Of a DNA stretch of 64,000 nt, positions 28,460 through 36,490 are shown piece by piece (positions within the stretch are counted from its first letter, which is position 1; each line of letters opens with the position of its first letter). A model generated the notes under the pieces. That model had not been told where the DNA came from, made no database searches, and saw nothing but the letters and a program-made list of their open reading frames with translations. Source of the DNA: Candidatus Marinamargulisbacteria bacterium SCGC AG-343-D04 (GTDB lineage: Bacteria > Margulisbacteria > Marinamargulisbacteria > GCA-2716485 > GCA-002719695); assembly GCA_003265885.1 (NCBI GenBank), contig QFBQ01000002.1, positions 1 to 64,000 of the forward strand. Direction: 5' to 3'. Made by a program: the position numbers and the translations under genes.

Positions 28460-29415
28460 CCGTTACTCTGTCGTATATCCCCTATACGATACCCTTTAAA
28501 AAGCCTTTTTATATTGGACACGAGTGTGTGCAAGAAAAATCTGGAATTTTTGTATGTATACAAGATGAAGGGGGGCTAGGGATTGGGGATATTTCCCCTC
28601 TTCCTGGACTATCTTTGGAAACTCTTACTGATGTTGAACGTGAGTGTCAACGATGTTCTTCTATAACATTACCGTCTGTTTCCGATGATATAAAAGAAAT
28701 GGAGATACCTTTGTTTTCTGAGCTTCCTTCTGTACAGTTTGGAATAGAATCTGCACTATATTCTCTGTTAGATAGATCTTCATTTACAATCAAAATGAAT
28801 AACTTGCTAATGCAAGGAGATGTATTTCGGGGTGAAGATTCCACTATGCATGTAAAATATAAAGTGGGACGAGATTGTGACCAAGAGCTTCTTCACATTT
28901 TGACTCTTATTGATCGCTGTCCCTCTATTCAATTTCGCTTTGATACGAATGGATTGATGAATCTGGACAAAAGTTGCGATTTTTTTTCTAAAATCCCTTC
29001 GTCTTATATAGATTATGTGGAAGACCCTTGTGACAACCCTGATGATTTTGATATTTTTCATCAACGAACAGGTCTTTCTTTTGCTCTTGATTATCGTCCG
29101 AATGTCTCTTCCTACACAAGATATTCTGCGGGTTTGAAGGCTCTTATTATTAAACCCACCATTGTGGGGTCAATGAGATCTATAAAAGCTCTTCAGGCCG
29201 ATTTTAAGAAGTGCTCTCTTGTTTTTTCATCATCCTTTGAGACGGCGGTGGGGATTAATGCTATCGCTCGTTTGTCGTTTTATTTTAATCCAGATGGAGT
29301 TCATGGTTTAAGCACCTGTTCATATTTTCAAGAACCGTATTTATCGTCTTTAGAAAAATCGTCTTGGGAATCACTGACATCGAATCGTTTATATGAATGG
29401 ATAAACAGCTTATGA
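28456..29415 (+). CDS. menC: o-Succinylbenzoate synthase
   Basis: An enolase-superfamily enzyme that dehydrates SHCHC to o-succinylbenzoate. The superfamily pattern is present: the Lys pair in HVKYKVGRD, metal ligands in IQFRFDTNG, YVEDPCD and FALDYRP, and the second Lys in ALIIKPTIVG. The ATG at 28456 overlaps the previous stop as ATGA; a GTG at 28450 is the alternative. The length is 320 residues. It is followed by menE with another ATGA overlap. Confidence 0.9.
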   Translation: MTVTLSYIPYTIPFKKPFYIGHECVQEKSGIFVCIQDEGGLGIGDISPLPGLSLETLTDVERECQRCSSITLPSVSDDIKEMEIPLFSELPSVQFGIESALYSLLDRSSFTIKMNNLLMQGDVFRGEDSTMHVKYKVGRDCDQELLHILTLIDRCPSIQFRFDTNGLMNLDKSCDFFSKIPSSYIDYVEDPCDNPDDFDIFHQRTGLSFALDYRPNVSSYTRYSAGLKALIIKPTIVGSMRSIKALQADFKKCSLVFSSSFETAVGINAIARLSFYFNPDGVHGLSTCSYFQEPYLSSLEKSSWESLTSNRLYEWINSL

Positions 29416-30743
29416 AAATAGCTGATTTGTTAGAAAAACAAGCTCTTAATCAGCCGGATAGCCTCTTTATTCAAACCTCAACAAGAAAATATTCTTACTT
29501 GGATGTTTATCACTTGGTTTTAAGGTATTCGTCCTATATTCATAGGCATTATCAGGGAAAGACTTTTGGTCTTCTGATGGAAGATCCTTTTGAATGTATA
29601 GTTTCTTTTTTAGCCTTAATACGCTGTGGGAAACGTGTTTTTTTGTTTAATCATAAGAATGTTAATTTATCTCGACATTATGCTGAGATATATCACTGTG
29701 ATGTTTTGTTAGACTCTTTGCCTAAAGATCTTGATTCGCATGATGGGCCTTCGGAGTCTTCTTTGTGTAATGAATCTGAGATTTGCATCTTTACGTCTGG
29801 TACAACAGCTGATCCAAAATGTGTACTTCATAGATATTCTCAAGCAATAGCTCATGCTAAAGTATCAACTAAAACGTTAGATTTTACGTCTTTGTCTTCA
29901 TGGTTACTGCTTCTTCCATTATTTCATGTTAGTGGTTTGGGGATACTGTTTAGAGTTCTTTTTTCAGGGGGAACTATTGTCTTAGATGATATATCGACAT
30001 CTATGAATTTCACGCATGTCTCTTTGGTTGCATCACAACTATCTCGTTTTATGAGTTATCATCCTACATCCTCATTAGATTGTCTTTTATTGGGCGGGGC
30101 TAAATTGCAGCATAAAGATATACAGGAGGCTCTAAGTGCGGGACTACCCATATATATGGGGTATGGGATGACTGAAACCTTTTCACATGTATCTTTAACA
30201 TCACTTCAATCATCGTCTATAGATTGTTCTGGACAGTGTTTGTCTCATTCGCTTATTAAGGTCATTGATGGAGAGATTCGAGTTAAATCTGATTCTCTTT
30301 TTTCTGGATATTTGTCTCCGAAGGGTGACCTAATCTCTCCTCTGGATGATGACGGTTTTTTTAATACTCATGATTTAGGAACCTTGAAAGGATCTCAACT
30401 TTTTGTGTCAGGACGTGCGGATCATATGTTTATTTCTAATGGAGAAAATATATCTGTGGAGTCGTTAGAGCAACTTGTGTTAGAAGATAAGCATATTCAA
30501 GAATTTGTCATTGTTCCGGTTGAAGATTCGCTTAGAGGGCATGTAGGTTGTGCCTTCTCTGTGACATCCTATTCAGAAGAGGAGTTGTCATTTGCGGTTA
30601 GAAAGAAGATTTTACGTTTTTATTCGTCCTTATATTTGCCTAAATATCTTTTTATTATACATCAACATGAATATGATTTCGCTAATTCTAGAGATTATTT
30701 TCAGCAGATTTCATCTGATTATATAGAAAAAAAGCCGCAGTAA
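29412..30743 (+). CDS. menE: o-Succinylbenzoate-CoA ligase
   Basis: An AMP-forming ligase that activates o-succinylbenzoate for MenB. The phosphate loop is ICIFTSGTTADPKCV, and YMGYGMTETFSHVS and FNTHDLG with FVSGRADHMFISNGE are the A5, A7 and A8 motifs. At about 443 residues it is a short MenE, as usual. The ATG at 29412 overlaps the menC stop (ATGA); ATG 29397 is in frame. Its stop codon sits in the loop of the terminator hairpin. The other menaquinone genes (menA, D, F, H) are not in this window. Confidence 0.9.
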   Translation: MKIADLLEKQALNQPDSLFIQTSTRKYSYLDVYHLVLRYSSYIHRHYQGKTFGLLMEDPFECIVSFLALIRCGKRVFLFNHKNVNLSRHYAEIYHCDVLLDSLPKDLDSHDGPSESSLCNESEICIFTSGTTADPKCVLHRYSQAIAHAKVSTKTLDFTSLSSWLLLLPLFHVSGLGILFRVLFSGGTIVLDDISTSMNFTHVSLVASQLSRFMSYHPTSSLDCLLLGGAKLQHKDIQEALSAGLPIYMGYGMTETFSHVSLTSLQSSSIDCSGQCLSHSLIKVIDGEIRVKSDSLFSGYLSPKGDLISPLDDDGFFNTHDLGTLKGSQLFVSGRADHMFISNGENISVESLEQLVLEDKHIQEFVIVPVEDSLRGHVGCAFSVTSYSEEELSFAVRKKILRFYSSLYLPKYLFIIHQHEYDFANSRDYFQQISSDYIEKKPQ

Positions 30744-30760
30744 TATGCGGCTTTTATTTT
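30731..30760. terminator. Bidirectional rho-independent terminator between menE and the L25 gene
   Basis: A perfect 9-bp stem AAAGCCGCA (30731-30739) / TGCGGCTTT (30746-30754) with a 6-base loop, followed by TTATTTTA. On the minus strand the same stem is followed by a run of T (complement of GAAAAAAA before 30731). It can therefore stop both convergent transcripts. The menE stop codon (30741-30743) lies in the loop. Confidence 0.9.
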
Positions 30761-30782
30761 AGTGTTGGTATGTGTATTATCT

Positions 30783-31451
30783 CTAGGAGCTAGCTTCTTC
30801 GGAAGAACCTTCCGCTTGCTCTGTAGCTCCTTCTTCACCTTCACCTTCAGCTTCCTCTTCGCTTTCTTCAGTAGATGTTTCTTCAACTGCTTTTCTAGGT
30901 TCTGCTACTCTAACAATAGAGTTATCAGGGTGAGATAAGATAGTATAGTCTTCTTGAGGGATATCTTTAACGGAAATAAATTCTCCGACTTCAAGACTTG
31001 TCAGGTCAATTTCAATAGTAGCTGGAAGTTTTGAAGGGAGACATTGTACAAGAACATAGTCCATTTTCTTTATTAAAACTCCACCTTTTTTTGTTCCAGG
31101 AGCGATTCCATTAAAATGTACCGGAACTTTAAGTTTAACGTCTTTATCTTCAGAAATGCGTAAGAAATCGATATGTGTGATATCTCTACTGACAACATTT
31201 CGTTGAAGGTCATAGGTTACAACAAATTCACTATGAGGTTTTTTTCCCTCAATATCTAATTTTATGATGGTGTTTTTTAAAAACTCAGAACGAACAGATT
31301 TGTCATATTCGTTACTTTTGACATAGATTAATGTGTTTTCTTTATTGTTACCATAAATAACGCAAGGAATAAGTCCTTGTGCTCTTAGTTTTTTAACTTT
31401 ATTTTTTCTAAGCTCTTCTCTTTCAGTAGCTTTTAATATCGATTTTTCCAT
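30783..31451 (-). CDS. rplY: Ribosomal protein L25 (Ctc form)
   Basis: Binds 5S rRNA in the large subunit. It is the long two-domain form: the N-terminal L25 domain (1-95, KVKKLRAQGLIPCVIYG) and the C-terminal Ctc/TL5 beta domain (95-185, GTKKGGVLI, LPATIEIDL). The last 40 residues are a very acidic Glu-rich tail. AAGGAG precedes the ATG at good distance. It is convergent with menE across a shared terminator and stands as a single gene. Confidence 0.95.
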   Translation of the reverse strand: MEKSILKATEREELRKNKVKKLRAQGLIPCVIYGNNKENTLIYVKSNEYDKSVRSEFLKNTIIKLDIEGKKPHSEFVVTYDLQRNVVSRDITHIDFLRISEDKDVKLKVPVHFNGIAPGTKKGGVLIKKMDYVLVQCLPSKLPATIEIDLTSLEVGEFISVKDIPQEDYTILSHPDNSIVRVAEPRKAVEETSTEESEEEAEGEGEEGATEQAEGSSEEASS

Positions 31452-31523
31452 ATCTTATCTCCTTAACAGCTTCAAGCAGGGTTTAATTATAAGAAAAAAC
31501 AGCTTAAAATGAAAGGTTTTCTT

Positions 31524-32171
31524 TTAAGAGATAATTTTTGGGCATAAGTGTTCGATAATGCAGTCATCGCACTTTGCTTTTCTAGCCGTACAAATCTGTC
31601 TTCCATGGTAGATTAATACTGTTGAAAAATCGCTCCAAATGTCTTCTTTCCATACTTTTTGCAAGTCCATTTCTACAGGAACAGCTTCTTTTTTTTGTGT
31701 AAATCCTAAACGACGGCTTAATCTGTTAACGTGTGTATCTACTGTTATTCCAGGTTTTCCGAAGGCTTGCCCAAGTATGACATTCGCGGTTTTTCTGCCA
31801 ACGCCTGGAAGTTTGATTAACTCATTTAGAGTGTCAGGGACAGTTCCGTTATATTTTTTATCTAATATTAGAGCTGTTTCTTTGATATTTTTGGATTTGT
31901 TATTAAAAAAGTTAATCGATTTTATACAGTGTTTAATATCGTCTAAATTTCCGTTTCCTAGTGCCTTTGCTGTTGGGAACTGTTTGAATAACCCGGGGGT
32001 TGTTTTATTTACACGTTCATCTGTGCATTGAGCTGATAAAATAACGGCGATTAATAATTCAAAATGGTTTTTATGCTCTAAAAAAGTCGTTAGATTGGGG
32101 TATGCTTTTTTTAAAATAGAATAAACGTTAAAGCTTCTGTCTAGCTTGGAGGAAATAGTTTCTTTAGGCAT
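31524..32171 (-). CDS. nth: Endonuclease III
   Basis: A DNA glycosylase and AP lyase for oxidised pyrimidines. The helix-hairpin-helix LPGVGRKTANVILG carries the catalytic Lys, and VDTHVNRLSRRLG the catalytic Asp. The C-terminus holds the 4Fe-4S ligands in C-x6-C-x2-C-x5-C spacing (CTARKAKCDDC..C). The frame extends to 32231, but the ATG at 32171 gives the standard protein (215 residues, MPKETISSK) and an 8-base overlap ATGCCTAA with the exonuclease gene, indicating coupling. Confidence 0.95.
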   Translation of the reverse strand: MPKETISSKLDRSFNVYSILKKAYPNLTTFLEHKNHFELLIAVILSAQCTDERVNKTTPGLFKQFPTAKALGNGNLDDIKHCIKSINFFNNKSKNIKETALILDKKYNGTVPDTLNELIKLPGVGRKTANVILGQAFGKPGITVDTHVNRLSRRLGFTQKKEAVPVEMDLQKVWKEDIWSDFSTVLIYHGRQICTARKAKCDDCIIEHLCPKIIS

Positions 32172-32937
32172 GAAGTTCGATTCCAACCGGGCAATGGTCT
32201 GAACCTTTGATATCTTGCAAAATGAATGCATCTTTTAATAATGAAGTGGAGTCTTCATTTGAAAAGACATAGTCGATTCTCCACCCTACGTTTCTATCTC
32301 TGGCTCTAGCTCTGTAACTCCACCAGGAATATTCGTCTTTATTCGTATTGAATTTTCTAAAGGTATCTTGGTATCCGTATTGGTCTATGAGTTTATCAAG
32401 CCATTCACGTTCAATAGGTAAGAATCCTGAAACCGTTTCATTTTCTTTGGGTCTAGCGAGATCTATTTCTTTATGTGCTGTATTATAATCCCCTGATATG
32501 AATAAAGGTTTTTTATAATGATCGGCTATTTTATTACAATAGTTAAAGAAAACGTCATAAAACTCTAGTTTGTAGGCCAATCTCTCTTCAGACATTTGTC
32601 CATTAGGAAAATAGACGCCAAATGCTATAAAATCGTCTGTTTCAATGCCAATGACGCGTCCTTCTCGATCAAATTTCTCTACGCCTATTTCTTTAAAGAC
32701 TTGTAGAGGTTTTACTTTGCTGAAAAGAGCTACGCTGCTATAGCCTTTTTTCTCAGCAGAGTTCCATTCTGTATAATAACCATTAGGGTTATCTAGTTCT
32801 GGGGGGACTTGATCCGGTTGCAATTTGGTTTCTTGAAGAAACAAAATATCTGGGTTTACGTGTTCTAAAAATGATGTAAATGCACCTTTGTTATAACATG
32901 CTCGTAGTCCATTTACGTTCCATGATAGGATTTTCAT
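32164..32937 (-). CDS. xth: Exodeoxyribonuclease III / AP endonuclease
   Basis: Cleaves the backbone 5' of abasic sites, the step after glycosylases such as Nth. The EEP-family motifs are all there: ILSWNVNGLRA, DILFLQETKLQ, GVYFPNG, FISGDYNTAH, YSWWSYRARARDRNVGWRID and the final SDHCPVGIEL with the catalytic His. The best start is ATG 32937 (MKILSWNVNG, 257 residues); the frame opens three codons earlier. It forms a two-gene base-excision-repair operon with nth. Confidence 0.95.
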   Translation of the reverse strand: MKILSWNVNGLRACYNKGAFTSFLEHVNPDILFLQETKLQPDQVPPELDNPNGYYTEWNSAEKKGYSSVALFSKVKPLQVFKEIGVEKFDREGRVIGIETDDFIAFGVYFPNGQMSEERLAYKLEFYDVFFNYCNKIADHYKKPLFISGDYNTAHKEIDLARPKENETVSGFLPIEREWLDKLIDQYGYQDTFRKFNTNKDEYSWWSYRARARDRNVGWRIDYVFSNEDSTSLLKDAFILQDIKGSDHCPVGIELHA

Positions 32938-33022
32938 AATTCTCATTATAGATAATTTATATGCTTTGTTAAATACTATTCAGGTTATAGTTAATCCAAC
33001 TCACTGAATTTTTTGACTAAAT

Positions 33023-33859
33023 ATGTTAAATTTAAGTATGAATTATACTCTGAAATATATTATTATCTTCTTAATCATCCTAATGATTTCGATTCAAAAA
33101 CCAACTTTAATAATAGCTAAAAATGAAGGAGCGATTATTGGGGGATTATCTGGGTTTGTTCTAGTAAATTTTGGCAAAAACGTTTTTCGAGAACATTTTT
33201 GGAAAGAATCCTTTATTGGCATTCTTACAGGGGGTATTTCTGGGTCAATATTATATGATAATCAGTTTGATTTAGATCCACTGGCGAAAGGAATGGTTCA
33301 AGCTGCGCCATATACAATGGGTGCAGGTCTTATTTATGGAAGTATTAATTCACTTATGAATGATGGGCCTGTTTATGATGGGGCGATTAATGGAATCTCT
33401 TTTGGCGCAATTTTCCCAGGATCATTCACTGGAGGAGTTCTAGGTTATAGTGCAGGCACAGTCTATTCATTAGCCAGACATGCAAAAATTGTGGAAAAAC
33501 CTCAAGTAGGGTTTGCTTCAGCGGGGATGTTACTTGGAGGTGCTGGAACTTATATTTACTCTGGAACGATAACATCGCTAGCGTTAGTAAAAAATATCAA
33601 AATAGGAGCATCCTTTGGTCATTTAACCTATTCATTTTGGAGCATTAAAAAAAGTTTAATGACTCTTCAGCCAGGTCCTGATTATAAAACACATTATGAG
33701 ATCTCAGGCATTGCTCGAGATAAATTTACAGCAGGACCAGCCTTACTCATTGGCTTTGCCAAAGAATCTTATGATTATTTCCTTCAGGCAGGAAATCCAG
33801 AATTTAGAGACTTAAAAAATAATTGGAATGGGGTTTTTCGTCAAAAACGTTATTTTTGA
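33023..33859 (+). CDS. Glycine-rich exported or membrane protein of unknown family
   Basis: 278 residues, or 273 if ATG 33038 is used, which gives a cleaner signal-anchor (MNYTLKYIIIFLIILM). After the N-terminal hydrophobic segment come repeated glycine-rich hydrophobic stretches with GxxxG spacing (GAIIGGLSGFVLV, GILTGGISGSILY, SFGAIFPGSFTGGVLGYSAG, SAGMLLGGAGTYIYSG), like glycine-zipper membrane proteins. The C-terminal 60 residues are soluble. I do not recognise the family. Its last 31 codons are duplicated in decayed form at 36332-36424, between the two glycosyltransferase genes. It probably forms a unit with the DXD glycosyltransferase that follows. Confidence 0.6.
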   Translation: MLNLSMNYTLKYIIIFLIILMISIQKPTLIIAKNEGAIIGGLSGFVLVNFGKNVFREHFWKESFIGILTGGISGSILYDNQFDLDPLAKGMVQAAPYTMGAGLIYGSINSLMNDGPVYDGAINGISFGAIFPGSFTGGVLGYSAGTVYSLARHAKIVEKPQVGFASAGMLLGGAGTYIYSGTITSLALVKNIKIGASFGHLTYSFWSIKKSLMTLQPGPDYKTHYEISGIARDKFTAGPALLIGFAKESYDYFLQAGNPEFRDLKNNWNGVFRQKRYF

Positions 33860-34128
33860 TATTTCTTAAATTTCATGCTGTTTTTATATTTTTCAATATA
33901 AATTGCCAGATAGTCTATTATTGAAAACTACATTTTTTTCATTAATCGCTACTCTTTTTCATTTTTCTTTTCGTATTCAATTTATAAAATAATCTTACTA
34001 TTTTTTTGTAGAAATCTATGAGTTTAGAAATCTTGTAAATAGCACTGCATTTACTTTCTGTGTATTTTTCAAAATAAAAATGAAATTTTTCATTTAATTA
34101 AAACGATAATAAGCTTAAAGGAGTATAA
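33860..34128 (+). promoter_or_regulatory. AT-rich leader region before the first glycosyltransferase gene
   Basis: 269 bases without an open frame. TAGAAATCT occurs twice (34009-34017, 34025-34033). The last 40 bases, ending in AAAGGAG, resemble the sequence before the second glycosyltransferase gene, as expected from duplication. No clear promoter boxes. Confidence 0.35.
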
Positions 34129-36309
34129 ATGCTATCTACAACAACTACTGTTTTGGTCAGTGGTTCTCGACTTTCCACTGTTAAAATTACAAAAGGTAAC
34201 GGAGAAGAAGTGAAAGTTCCTCATGGATTTGATGTAACAGTCACAACATCGAGCGGTCAAAAACCGGAACAAACTATATCTCTAAGTTCTAGGGGGGTAT
34301 TATCTACAGCTTTGCAACAAGAGCTTCATATATTTAATCCCAAAGAGCGTTTAAAAAAAGTATGTAACACAGTACATTATTTTTGGTGTGGAGCTCCATT
34401 AACAAACTACCCCTCTTATTTGAAAAATATTGCCGGTGTTTGCAAATTAAAAGGTAATGAGGGCGTAACGTTATGGACTGATAACATAACTCCTCAAGTA
34501 ACTCTTTTCTGCAAGAAAAATGGTATTAACTTGTGTCATTTAGGGGAATGTTTAGATGTTTTGTTTTCAGCCCCTCCAGAACGTAATTTATCCTCGTTTA
34601 ATAAATACTTAGACAGCTTGTATCCAGATGTTATAGATTCTTCTTTTCAAAATTTGCAAAAATCTGATTTTCAGTACTTACGAAAAATATATGAAGTAGA
34701 GGCTCATAAAATATCTCCTAATTATGCTCGTATGTCAGATATTGTTCGTCTTCTTTGTATGATACACTTTGCAGGAGTGTATTTGGATGCCGATGTTAAA
34801 GTGTTTAATCCTTCAAAAGCTAATTACCCTAACATATCAGAAGTTCAGTTTAATCAAATATGTTCTGCAGAAGAACAACATTTTTATCATTCACACAATA
34901 ATAATGACATTTTAGCAACTAGACTTAAGTATAATGTGACTTCCCTATTGTTTTTAAGCAAGATGGTACGATGTTTAAAGCAAAATAAGCATTCTCATTT
35001 TAGGTTTAGACCTAATGGGTATCTACAATTTCTAAAACCTGCCAAAGTCGACTATGTTATATACACTACTGGGCCTTATATATATGCAGGAGAGGTTCAG
35101 CCAAAAAACTCTTTTTTTATAGAAAGAATGAATAAAGATACTGACTGCTTATGGATAAAACCTAAGTCTAAATTTGTCAATTTTGTTCGCACCCCTAAAA
35201 ATACAGAAGACATTGAAAGTCATCCTGCAAAATGGGAAGCTCTAATACTCGTTGATATCGAAGCTCAATTAAATAAAAAAATGTCTATTTGGAGACTTCC
35301 ACAAATTAATTTAGCAAAATATGAGCTAGTTTTAAGGCATTTTTCAGATGAAAATAAAAGGTCATTTTTTGAAAAGATGATGAAACACTCAAGGTGTTTT
35401 TTGCAACAACACGGTGTTCCTGATGGTTATCTTGATTTCTCTATTATTGATTATGACTATTCTATGAATAAAGTTACAGATGACCCTAAATGTAAACTTC
35501 AACAGCTTATTTCAAAAGGTATATGCTTGAAATACAGGTTGATCAATGAAATGAATAGAGATCATTCAGAATTAACTCAAAAACTTCTATGTGAATTCTT
35601 AGAAGAAATCCCATCTTTTGATGTGTTGGAATTTGAAGCGCCTCTAGACAGTTTATCCTTTAAATTGATTTTTAATGATTATTATGAAAGATTGCTCTGT
35701 AAAGTGGTAAAATTACTTTTAAAATCAACTAGTATTGATGATGTAACAAAAAATTCATACTTAGCAAGAATTTCAAAGCCTTTTTTTAAGTTGGACGCAA
35801 TTGCATGTGCATGTATTCATAGTAAACACTTTGATTTTTCAAATACTATTCGAAAAAAATTTCCAGGAATATACAAACATAGTTTGGAGGTGGAAACTGT
35901 TTCTAGGTCATTATCTGATTGCTTAGATGATCTTCCTAAATCAAAACATGGTATTAATTCAGCTGATTTAAATACTCAATTAATAGACGGTATAATTAAA
36001 TCAGAACATGAAATAGTTGAAAAAGCAGGATTATTGAAACACTTAGGACCTTTTGAATCAACTGATTTAATTCCTGTTATTATAGAGGCGGGATCTCTTT
36101 CAGATGTTGAAAAAGTAGGATTATTGAAAGACGTAGGACCTTTCGAATCAAAAGATTTAATTCCTGTTATTATGGAAGCTGAATCTCTTTCAGAGGATGA
36201 ACAAGTGTCATTATTATGTGAACTTAATATTAATCAAGATGATCTAGAAAAATGTGGATATGCGGATCGCTTTGACTATGAAACTTCATCAGACAGTGAT
36301 GAAGATTAA
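34129..36309 (+). CDS. Toxin-like DXD glycosyltransferase with C-terminal repeats, copy 1
   Basis: The core resembles the sugar-binding DXD domain of large clostridial toxin and GT32/GT44-type transferases. NTVHYFWCG (Trp 86) matches the donor-site start, and YARMSDIVRLLCMIHFAGVY leads into the DAD motif at residues 220-222. TTGPYIY (about 310) and NNNDILAT follow as in the family. The N-terminal 70 residues are Ser/Thr- and Val-rich and show no signal peptide. The C-terminus (about 631-705) has 30-residue repeats. Such enzymes glycosylate host proteins such as small GTPases, so an effector role is inferred; a self-directed role is not excluded. AAAGGAG precedes the ATG. The paralogue follows at 36491. 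Confidence 0.72.
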   Translation: MLSTTTTVLVSGSRLSTVKITKGNGEEVKVPHGFDVTVTTSSGQKPEQTISLSSRGVLSTALQQELHIFNPKERLKKVCNTVHYFWCGAPLTNYPSYLKNIAGVCKLKGNEGVTLWTDNITPQVTLFCKKNGINLCHLGECLDVLFSAPPERNLSSFNKYLDSLYPDVIDSSFQNLQKSDFQYLRKIYEVEAHKISPNYARMSDIVRLLCMIHFAGVYLDADVKVFNPSKANYPNISEVQFNQICSAEEQHFYHSHNNNDILATRLKYNVTSLLFLSKMVRCLKQNKHSHFRFRPNGYLQFLKPAKVDYVIYTTGPYIYAGEVQPKNSFFIERMNKDTDCLWIKPKSKFVNFVRTPKNTEDIESHPAKWEALILVDIEAQLNKKMSIWRLPQINLAKYELVLRHFSDENKRSFFEKMMKHSRCFLQQHGVPDGYLDFSIIDYDYSMNKVTDDPKCKLQQLISKGICLKYRLINEMNRDHSELTQKLLCEFLEEIPSFDVLEFEAPLDSLSFKLIFNDYYERLLCKVVKLLLKSTSIDDVTKNSYLARISKPFFKLDAIACACIHSKHFDFSNTIRKKFPGIYKHSLEVETVSRSLSDCLDDLPKSKHGINSADLNTQLIDGIIKSEHEIVEKAGLLKHLGPFESTDLIPVIIEAGSLSDVEKVGLLKDVGPFESKDLIPVIMEAESLSEDEQVSLLCELNINQDDLEKCGYADRFDYETSSDSDED
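36019..36198 (+). repeat. 90-bp tandem repeats at the end of glycosyltransferase copy 1
   Basis: Units 36019-36108 and 36109-36198 are offset by exactly 90 bases and encode E-K-x-GLLK-x-x-GPFES-x-DLIPVI-x-E-x-x-SLS. A third, diverged part-copy begins at 36199 (EQVSLL). High base identity points to recent duplication. The paralogous gene at 36491 lacks these repeats. Confidence 0.8.
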
Positions 36310-36331
36310 CACTAGGATGTTATCTACTTAC

Positions 36332-36424
36332 TCTTATGATTAATTCTTTCAAGTAGGAAATCTAGAACTTAGAGATTTGAAAAATAATTGAAATGGGGTT
36401 TTTCGTCAACAACGTTATGTTTGA
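36332..36424 (+). pseudogene. Decayed copy of the 3' end of the glycine-rich membrane gene
   Basis: This 93-base stretch aligns without gaps to 33767-33859, the last 31 codons of the membrane-protein gene; by eye 82 of 93 bases match, including GGGGTTTTTCGTCAA. In frame it reads SYD-stop, then NNLK-type sequence, with TAA at the fourth codon and TGA replacing the Trp codon. The rest of the gene is gone. It sits before the second glycosyltransferase just as the intact gene sits before the first. Confidence 0.88.
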
Positions 36425-36490
36425 GATCGTGAAAACAAAGTGAATTTTTTTTCATTAGTAATACGATAACCTTATAAAAAGGTTTTTAAT

